Positions 55,172-64,000 of a stretch of DNA of 64,000 nucleotides are shown piece after piece. The notes beneath the pieces are model-generated. The model was not told where the DNA came from. It ran no database searches and saw only the letters and a list, made by a program, of their open reading frames with translations. Positions within the stretch are counted from its first letter, which is position 1. Every line of letters begins with the position of its first letter. Origin of the DNA: Membranipora membranacea (Eukaryota; Bryozoa; Gymnolaemata; Cheilostomatida; Membraniporidae); NCBI GenBank assembly GCA_914767715.1, contig OU612069.1, positions 1,858,001 to 1,922,000 of the forward strand. Reading direction: 5' to 3'. A program made the position numbers and the translations under genes.

Positions 55172-58100
55172 TCAGTTGACTCTCATATAGCTGGTGGGGA
55201 CGAACCCTTCCTCTCCGTTATTTCTTCTGATTCTAGTCCAGCCATCACCGTTATCATGTTCCACTATATTCATTTCTTCATCAGCCTCTACACTGAGCGA
55301 TCCAACTGTAGTGGCTGTAAAACAGTGTTATAGAATTTAGAAATCTAAGTACATTGCCTGTAACCAGCCCCAGTAAGTAAGAGCCAACAATTTACAGGGT
55401 CTAAGACTAAGATGCCGGCAAGCAATTAACAAGGAATTTCTCAGAAGATCTGTGTGAAAGCGACCATCATAATTGATGGAAATTGGAGCCAAATTATTTT
55501 AAATTATCATGAATAAGGTTTAGTCAGTTCTGGTCTCTTTTTCACATCGCTAAGTGTATGATTGAGCTGTGAATCTAATTACTCACAGCACTCACTCACT
55601 CACTCACTCACAGCAGTGAATTTGATACCACATACAGCAAAGTGAACAGTAATATTAATGGTCGCATTTGTCTCGGGCTGAAACACCCTATGCCTGATCT
55701 ATTAGTGAATTATTGAAAAATACAAACCTTCAAATGTATAGAGTGCGGTGGCTTTACCAATCACAGCCAGTGGCTCGCCTTCAGCGGCTTGGCCCTCATT
55801 GTCATCAAAGTCCTCATCGTCAAAACTATCAGCCATAGCAGTACTGTAAGAAGAAATAAAAACTGGAATAAAATATACGTCATAATCGATTCATTAGAGT
55901 CATATAACTGCTTAGTCGTAACTCAAAAAGCATTGTTCGAGTCATAATATTATAATATTATACAAATAACACTTAGAGCCCGACGTCTTGAGTGAGTGGA
56001 GAGTCCTCTCTTGTTACATTAGCTGGTAGCAACCAAGTCTGTGGCCCTACTGAGACAGATGGGGCAGTTATCTTGTCAACCCCAATTATCATAATCTACA
56101 GAAATGGTATGGGTGCCAATGATAAACAGATGCTATGGGAAAACATGCGAAAAAGATAATCTATCAAACTGTGAGGTACTCAAAGTTAAACGAAAATAAT
56201 ATTTTAAAACTGGATTACTTCTTTGAGGTTGAACTTTAGGACAACATGGATTTGTAGAAAGGGTAGAGCGAAAAAGGTAATAATCTAATTAAATTTGGCG
56301 TTACAACTCGCACATATAAAAATTTATGGCTAGCTATACACAAACAAAGCTTATAGATAAATACAAGACAGGGTAAAGTAGAAGAGATAAGATATTTTAC
56401 CAGCAGTGCTAATCGCGTACTAATATATTCTTTTTTATACTGGAAGGGTTTGCTCGATTTTCTAGCCCAGACAATAGTACACAGCAAAATTATTCTCTCT
56501 CAGGCTAGCACTCCAAATAACTAACTTTTTAAATATTTTTACACATTGCTAGTTGACCTCAATTTTCCATGGTCATGCACTCTTTCAAATGTTAACAGGC
56601 ACATCCACAGCACGAGAGGAGCCTAAACTATGAACTCAGAATGTCGACAACATCAAAAGCACAAAACAAACTAAAACCAACAACGAATAAGGGTGACATT
56701 CAGAGGTAACTGGTATAACCTTGACCTAGCCTCTTCTTTCACTTCCTCTTTTACTATGTCCTGTGGCGCTGCAGTGGCGCTGCTGCTACTGCTAGTGCTA
56801 GAATCAGATAACATCAAGCAAACTATGCTAAATCGGAGCGGAATTATATCAGCAATAAATTCAACTGTAAGCTACATCAACTCTTCAATAGATGTCATAA
56901 CTATTCATAATTGATTTGTTAGGGTCCGAGAGAAAACCTGGAAATCTGAAATGGGCATGAAATGGGCATAAGGGGGTAAAAACCACATTGGGATAAATAA
57001 GGTAAAATGATTCTCATAACATGGTGGGTAACTCCAAGATTTGGTTTATTCCAGAAGTTTCCTCAATGAACATAGATGTCATAATCACACGCTGGCGTGG
57101 CAGTGCAATCAGCAAGACAAAGATCAGGCATGATAATAGCTGTCAGCAACAACATAACATTCGAATCATCCCAAATTTGTCCAGGGAATTATGAAACACC
57201 CGGATTGGCTTCGATGCAAGGTCTTAGACTTGATAAACCATTTAATTCCGGCTGGGCATAGTTTGAATGCAAATTGTTGCTGAGAGCTGCGTGTGGGCAA
57301 ACAGATATTTAAAGTGCACAGACAGACACAGGCCAGCAAATCTATGGAAATTTAATCAGGCTTAGCTCTATGTCGATCACGAGCAGTTGATATGTGGGGA
57401 TATATTCAGTGCACAGAATACATCCCCACATACCAACAGACTGAGATAACAGACCACATTTGACAGGACTGAGAGAGGTGGGGGGGGGGAGGTTATTACC
57501 CGTGATAGGATTGTTCATCAAGCACTTGCAAGCTGTCGTCAAAAAACTGACTGCTTGTAGTGCCAACAGAGTACATTGAACTAAAACAGGGTCACAACAA
57601 TAAGATAATTTACTGCTCTAGTTTACTACACCACTATATTATCCCACTAGTGTGCAGGCTATGTGTATGACAGTTTAGTAGCAGCATGATATAAGCATCT
57701 TGTTGAGATGGAAGGGTAGTATTCTAAATAGTAAAACAAATTTCCCATTACTGTCTGTAATTTTTGGGTAATTTTTAGATTAAAATCTCCTGCATGTAAG
57801 ACAAGATGTCCCTATATTCCACAGATAATGTTGACTCTACCATCGACCTCAGCATTGAACTGTCATGCAGATATAGCGTGCAGAGTGGGAGTGTGGTTAG
57901 GGCCTCTGATTAATTTGGTCAGTTTTTTTGTGTTCTAGAACAAAGTCACCGACAATTAATTAAAATTTTAATCTGATATAAGGATATGGATTTAACCTAT
58001 GTTTGGGGTCACAGTTGACGGTGATAGTCATTCTATGTATAGCATGGATGTTAGAAGTCCTGATTGAGGGCGCGTGGTCTAGGGCATTACATCATGCGAT

Positions 58101-60812
58101 AAAGCCGATAGATCGTCAGTAATTTGAGACAACATTGACAGCTACCTCTAATAACTGAACTAAGAAGAATCTCCAAACATGGGTAAATAAATAACTTTGT
58201 CTACCAGCGCAAAGACAAGCTCAATCTTATGGGTGAAAATTTTGAAAAAATCTTTTGAAGCGATTGAGAGAAATTTGGCATTGGGAGAACTAGATATTCT
58301 GTTTCACAATCAACCATACCGTTGCAGCTAATGCCATGAAACATTATATAAGGATTAACTGCACTGGGACCAAAAGGAACTTTTGGGGGAGGCGTGATAG
58401 AGGTGAAGTCCTTACCTGGCCTGTCTGTGTGGTGTCTGGCTAACACTCATAGTGTTTGGTGTGCTCTGAGCCGGGGTACCGTTAACTACAACAAGAGAAA
58501 ACCATCAAATCACTAAACTCAAAAGTGATTATGTGAAATTTGGTTGGCAGAACTGAAAAATACACAAGAAGAATCTTAGCCATGTAGTTCAGGTCAACAT
58601 GAATTTTCAACCAAGATGGGAACATGATCGTTGGACTAGTACGAGTACCACATAGAGTGATTGATGCTACGTTAGATCAACACTGATATCCAAGATGTAG
58701 CCTTTTCCTCCAGCAGCCAAAAACTCAATTAGTGTACACGAAATTTTCGTGCAACCAAAAGTTTGGTGTATGGTGCATAGATTGCAATAGCAGACAAATA
58801 AACATAAACATTATTGAAACTCTGTAGGTTTACAGGATGTGTGTAAATCTTTAAGGGCAACAAAATCACCAATTGATTTTTCACCTAAACAAAGTGCTAC
58901 GTAAAGTCCCCTTCTTTCTATATTTCAACAGCTGAAACACCGGAATGAGCATGGTGAACTTCTGGTGAACAGGAAGTCGCTAGTCTAGTAAAACTGTTTG
59001 AGCTTTCCGTGTGTTGTGTCAGAACACAGATGTTGTGCATTTGGTGTTTACCTGTTCTTTCCAACTCAGGGCTTTCGAGCACAGCATAGTAGCCTAACTC
59101 AGGCTCATTGTATAATGGCAGAGGGGGTAACACTAGAACGCCCTCAGTTAGAGGGGGGAAACCTGAGGTTATCACAGAATCAGGTAACATTACTAAGCAT
59201 ATTTCAAGAACTAAAAGGTTCTACAAAAACAACCCAGAATTTACCGAAAGTTGTAAAAATTGAAAATTTTTGTGATCAAGAATTTCATGTTGTTGGAGTT
59301 GTGCACTCTTTGAACCTTATGTTCAAGGACTGCACAACTCCAAATAAATACAGGTTTTTGTCAGTTATTATATTCATGCACTAGGTGACCCGCTGAACTA
59401 TTTACTTCCTATTATCTATCAATATAAGGTGGTTCACCTACCCATTGTATCACAAGCAAGTCTCTGTACATAATTATAATCAATAGAGAGACTTCAATTT
59501 TCTGACAATATCAACGAAAGTTTGTCAAAGTAACAACTGTATTTATGTTGAAATAATCAGACTTACCAGCTTGTGGGGTACTGGGAGTGTCCGAGTTAGT
59601 ACTCTGGTAAGATCCGACACTGGAACGTCGCGCCATGGTTGGGGTTCCTCCGTTACCATTACCATCGGCTGCAGCAAGGTAACCCTAGATAAATAATAAG
59701 GGTAAGAACTTGTTACACCAGTAAGGCCCCTTATCATTTTTCCAGATCTCGGCATCTTTACTTTACCTACTCAGTGCTCACCACTGTGCTAGCTTTGATT
59801 GGCTGAGGGCTTGGGAGGCAGCCAATCAGAGTAAGCTATTGTAACACAAAAATGGACTCGTCCGCTTGCTCAAGACGCCAGACTCTTAGTGTTCTATGTA
59901 TTAATATACTGTAATGGCTGGCTAGAGTGGTTCCTCAAAACTGATAAAATGATTATACATTATACATTTCAATCACTGCAGAGAGTAAGTTACTAAGGAC
60001 CAATTTTGCAGGAGAGAATCCTCAAGGGTTGTAAAAAAATACATATTGCCAGTTGGAATACCATTCACATATCTATATTGAACAGCTACAGGCAACTAGC
60101 CAGGTTTCTTCTTTGACCGCAATGCCCACAGGAAGTCAATAGACGACCACACATAAAGTAAAATCCTACAAGACATAATATATTATGGCACATTTGATAA
60201 TCAAACCTCATATTTTGCCAGTTCGGAATCAAGACCGTCCAGTTTAGCTTTACTGTCTTCGAGCTGACTGTTGATTGAGTTAGCGTCACCAAGTTTTGGG
60301 TTTGTTGTGTATACTTCATGCATCTTAACCAGCGCCTCCCTGTAAAACAAGAACACAAAACTGATATACTGATAAAAATCACAGCAATGGTCGTCTCATA
60401 TACCTTTATGCGATAAATATCATGTGTATATGAAACTAGCGCTAGTCACAACTGTCGTCAAAGTGAGAAAGATGATAAGTTACAAGAGTCAAGTGGTATA
60501 AAGCAGCAGTCACAACTTCTTGAATTTTTTTCAACATTTTATTGGCATAATTTTCATTCTCAAAGAGTGTTTTTCAATATAAGCCATGAAAATATTGTAA
60601 ACCATTCTTTGAGAATTGATGGATGGGAGACTATAAAACGCAGCTTGACTGTGCACACTCAGACTTCCTCTTGTGTCCACGAGGCTAACAACTGACCTGC
60701 CAGAGAGCTCCTTGGTGACTTCATGTTTGATTTGCTTGATCTTTTCTTTGAGCTGTTTTTTCTGCTGTTGAGGGGGCAAATGACCAAAATCTTCCCTCTC
60801 TGGTTCAGATGA
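55172..60812 (-). CDS. CIP4/FBP17/TOCA-1-like adaptor, C-terminal half (partial)
   Basis: Minus-strand exons 60812-60697, 60339-60207, 59684-59567, (59093-59052 optional), 58485-58416, 57580-57500, 55843-55728 and 55314-55172 join in frame and end at TGA 55172-55174. The first two encode an HR1 coiled-coil (EDFGHLPPQQQKKQLKEKI ... MHEVYTTNPKLGDANS), the Cdc42-binding region of this family. The middle exons encode a Ser/Thr/Pro-rich linker with acidic DDEDFDDNE. The last two encode a complete SH3 domain (ALYTFEATTVGSLSVEADEE ... GFVPTSYMRV), which in relatives binds N-WASP and dynamin and links membrane bending to actin assembly. The F-BAR domain that precedes HR1 was not found up to 64000. 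The gene is therefore partial here, with its 5' exons to the right or beyond the window. Confidence 0.93.
57391..57432. repeat. Short hairpin in a TOCA-like intron
   Basis: 'tatgtggggatatattc' and 'gaatacatccccacata' pair over 17 bp with one G:T-type mismatch and an 8-bp loop. It is a small foldback or candidate structured RNA. Confidence 0.6.
58416..58485 (-). CDS. TOCA-like linker exon
   Basis: A 70-nt exon between ttgttgtag and CCAG|gtaagg. It encodes Thr/Ser/Pro-rich NGTPAQSTPNTMSVSQTPH. Phase 1 in and phase 2 out, matching its neighbours. A low-complexity linker of this kind is typical between HR1 and SH3. Confidence 0.8.
59052..59093 (-). CDS. Possible 42-nt cassette exon of the TOCA-like gene
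   Basis: A phase-1/phase-1 segment between 'gagttag' and ACAG|gtaaac. It encodes GYYAVLESPELERT. It can be included or skipped without changing frame. The acceptor has a poor pyrimidine tract, so it may be alternative or not used. Confidence 0.35.
59291..59347. repeat. miRNA-like hairpin in a TOCA-like intron
   Basis: 'ttggagttgtgcactctttg' on the left arm pairs with 'caaggactgcacaactccaa' on the right arm over about 23 bp with two mismatches and a 5-bp loop. The loop is shorter than in most animal pre-miRNAs, so a foldback element is as likely. Confidence 0.6.
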
Positions 60813-63800
60813 CTGTAAAGATACAAAAGACACAGAAGTTGAAGAAAAGGATCAACAAATCTCAAATATTCATAGTTTGGGCAGATAGTGAGACCAACTT
60901 TTTCTTTGTAGCTGATAGGTTTTGCCAAGCGGATGTCTCCTAAGTTTCATAGAGTTGAGTTGATGAATTCCGAGCATGAATAAAGATCCTCTACATTCTC
61001 AGCAGGTCAGGAGCAGCTAAGCATTAACTCAATGATTAATAAGACCAGGAGAGCATAGTAACATACATTAATCGTGTGAGTGATTCCCAAAATTCCTACC
61101 AACATGTCCCAAATATGGTATTGTTTATTTAACATCAATTCGCTGAACCACAATGGGTTGGTCTATATTCCTTAGTTTAGTTGAAAAGCAGTACGAAAAT
61201 AAACAGTGAACAACATGGTCACAAAGCTGAACAGGTTTATAACATAAGCTGAGAACTAGCGATAGGTAAATATAGTCTGAGAACTTCACACCGTGGTGTG
61301 GCAGTTACAAGACTAAGTCATTCCGTGGACTGGGTTGGGGAGTTTTTTTAACAAGATCTTACATTTAGCATCAATCCACTACATGCGGCAAACATCTAAA
61401 ACATGACCAAACAAATGCTCTCACAATACGTACAACTAAAGGTAGGAGTTTTGGATGCAGGGAATTCTTGGAACTGATTGGGTGAGAAAGTTGGAACTTT
61501 TTGTGTCTCCAAGTCAACAAGTGCAATTGAGATGATTTCTTTGTTAGTTGGATAAGCTAGGGATTCAAAACTATGTAGAATGTAAAAATGAGTCATTACA
61601 AAAGTAGAATGCTCCACATCAAGAATGGACCAAAAACAATTTTTCCTTCTAAAATTTAAACTTGATGTATTGGGCCCGACTTCAACCGAATCATATAAAT
61701 AAACCAAACCATAGATATATATACAGAGACAGAGCTACAAGAATAGGGCCGGAGGTTAATGAGATATGATGAGTTTCTACTATATCTAAGATAGGCTGAA
61801 TGAGCATGCAATGAAAATGGCGGCTGAATAAAGACTAAAAATCATAATGAAAGTCAAACATGATCAATTTTCATCGTTTGACAGTAATTGCTGACTAGAC
61901 TAAAAAGTTTTATCTTGCATGCAATGTCCTATTTCCATCTCTTGAATATAAAGGCAATAAATTTGTAACAGGATAAAGTTTCTCAAGGTCAGAGGGGGGT
62001 CAGGGAAAACATAAACATGTACATAAAGCAAATGAAAGAGAGAATAATGCAGCCCCAGCCTGGTAGATAAAAATAACATTAAGTATGAGCAAACTAAACG
62101 GGTAACTGAACATTTTACAATGGTTTCCAAAAACTTCAAACAAATGTATGGAAAATCAAGCTCATCACTCAAAGGGATTTGGTGTATGATCGGATTGAAA
62201 GTGCTCAAATTCTGTTCAGGTTGCTGTTAGTGGCATTCAAATTTCTACTACAGCTCATCACATCAGGTTGAAAAACAGAATGCAACAAGCAGCGACCCAG
62301 GCAGAGTTGGAGAACGTAAACTAAAGTGTAAGATGTGATTCTCTTTCTGAATGGTGAAGAGGTTTCAAACAGACAGTGACTTGTAAAGGTGTTCAGTTAA
62401 CCCTAAAACATTTAGTTTTGGGCTAAATTATTTACATACACTGCGGGGCGGGGTTTACCTACCCTAGATTTCACAGACCCTGGCTATAAGGTTTATAAAC
62501 AACAGGTAAATATTACAAGGAAAAAGGGAAACCAACATAATTCAACTATCACTATTACTCAAATAACACCAGGAATAAACTACAAAAACATGTATAAATA
62601 GGTTATGAAATGCTAAAAAGTGAGGCTGAACTGTGACGGGAGGATGAGGATTTTTCCGGGAAACACAATGTTTGGTTTTATAACACAAAGAAAAGGCCGA
62701 TCTTAGCATGCAGATTGTCCGTTCAGCAATATGGAATCTATCAATGCCCAAAGGCAACTGATAAAAAAAAGCTTTTTCTCAGCTTCATTTCAGGCAGTTT
62801 CTTGTAATGCAATGAGAGAACTGATGCAATGTATGTGAAGTGTTATTCACTTTTTTTCAAATGCATGAGAAAGCTTTTTGTTCTTTTTTTTGGTAACAGT
62901 TCTAAATCAGCCCAATTCAGGCCGTCAACAGATATGGGCAAAGCAGCCAAGGCAGACCAAGGACCACCTCGGACAGACGTAGACATCAGGCAGCATACTA
63001 CTCTAACAGCAAGCATAACCTTCTCATAACACACAGACCAGCAAAGTATACAAAGCAGCATGACCTTCTCATAACACACAGACCAGCAAAGTATACAAAG
63101 CATCCAAACCAGGCAGTTCGTCCGGGTTCACTGTTCCAGATCGGAGCCAGAAGACTGGTTTAGACTGGTCAGGTGCACAGGTGGAGAAGTGTGGTTATCT
63201 TTAAACTTTTCAGTTAGCAGGAATCTCCATATTTCACCTGTCTGAGCACTTAAAAAACCAGCAAGCATGATGGGAGCCTAATTTCAATCCATGCTAATAG
63301 AGACAGAGAGAGAGGCATTGCAAACTCAAATAAACCTTTCTATAATGAGTAATATCACTGTGTGATCTCCAGTATGAGTTCTTTTTCTACAACCATCAAC
63401 CAATCAAAACATTAGAAAAAAACTAGTTTACGTTTCATGGATATTGATTGGTAAATTTAACTTTATCAGTTAACCAATCATCATCCAATCAGTTGAATCT
63501 GTGAATCTTTTGCTTATTCCTTACTGGTGCTGATCCAGAGAACCAGAGAACTGATGGACACTGTGCTACCACAACAAGTAGACAACACAGCTGATCAACA
63601 ACAAAACCTAGCGACATGGTTAACCACTACTAAGCAATACTGGTAGTCTACAAATTCTAACATATGGCATATGAACAGGGACCAAGCAAATATATTGCGT
63701 TCACAAAAACAATTGGGCCAATATTAGGGATTACACCTTTTTTAACAGTGTTTCAATTTGTCTATACCAAGTCATGGGAGAGATCAATTCATCATGGGGG

Positions 63801-64000
63801 ATGTGTGTTGAAGCTAAGGCAATTTCTCAGTTGTTCCTATTCTATTTCAATTTCTGAATATTTAACTTTCCCTTTACCAAGCTATCTGCTTAATACAAAC
63901 AAATTACTCGCGGGGATGGAAAGATTTGAAGTATTGATCACAATAAAACCAAGGTTCAACTATGCTTTCTATATATAATAGGATCACAAGACAGGCATAT
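60813..64000. other. Intronic or upstream region of the TOCA-like gene
   Basis: I searched the minus strand for F-BAR exons and found none I could support. A frame at 62843-63103 (SVDGLNWADLELLP) and one at 61396-61707 have no recognised domain. A 43-bp tandem duplication ('cttctcataacacacagacc' unit) lies at about 63018-63100. Otherwise AT-rich and featureless. Confidence 0.4.

Noticed and set aside
63664-63978. 104-codon frame near the right edge as an F-BAR exon
   Set aside because: It is on the strand opposite the TOCA-like gene and shows no F-BAR features.

Overview
The window looks like AT-rich nuclear DNA of an animal, most likely a marine invertebrate. Genes are split by GT-AG introns of a few hundred to a few thousand bases. 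The domain set is metazoan: a caspase, an F-BAR/HR1/SH3 adaptor and Roc-COR proteins. Repeats fill the gaps: tRNA-derived SINEs, a Copia remnant, a LINE with a restriction-like endonuclease, and foldback or TIR elements. A sponge or other early-branching animal is possible, but the sequence alone does not settle the species. I saw no prokaryotic operon, CRISPR array or rRNA gene.

Region 1 (about 350-13651, + strand) holds one long split gene. Its exons join in frame into a protein of about 1350 residues: an N-terminus with a myristoylation-type start, leucine-rich repeats, a Roc GTPase, a COR domain, a linker and a complete C14 caspase with its catalytic His, catalytic Cys and P1-Asp-binding Arg. 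A ROCO protein fused to a caspase is the main discovery candidate here. Its large third intron carries a tandem repeat, a SINE, a 70-bp palindrome and a 1.3-kb inverted repeat.

Region 2 (about 13.7-24.2 kb) is a duplicated and rearranged relic of region 1. An inverted, broken copy of the COR-to-linker part (15.9-18.35 kb) is followed by a direct copy of the caspase tail and its downstream DNA (18.46-24.16 kb). That direct copy was later invaded by a foldback element, a hAT-like element with an 8-bp target duplication, a SINE and a dispersed repeat.

Region 3 (about 24.4-54.7 kb) has a broken Copia element and then a dispersed family of small three-exon genes. Each encodes divergent ankyrin-like repeats, a coiled coil and a Ser-rich tail. 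Three members look intact (26.2-28.1 kb +, 35.9-37.3 kb -, 47.6-49.8 kb -). There are fragments at 32.0-32.9 kb and a relic third exon at 52 kb. A 5'-truncated LINE lies at 39.2-41.1 kb.

Region 4 (55.2-60.8 kb, - strand, running on towards or past the right edge) is the C-terminal half of a CIP4/FBP17/TOCA-1-like gene: HR1, Ser/Thr/Pro-rich linker and SH3. Its F-BAR exons were not found and are probably beyond the window.

The ROCO-caspase could couple ligand sensing by LRRs to a GTPase switch and a death protease. The neighbouring ankyrin/coiled-coil family shows the duplication and decay seen in recognition or defence families. Any functional link between them is inference.
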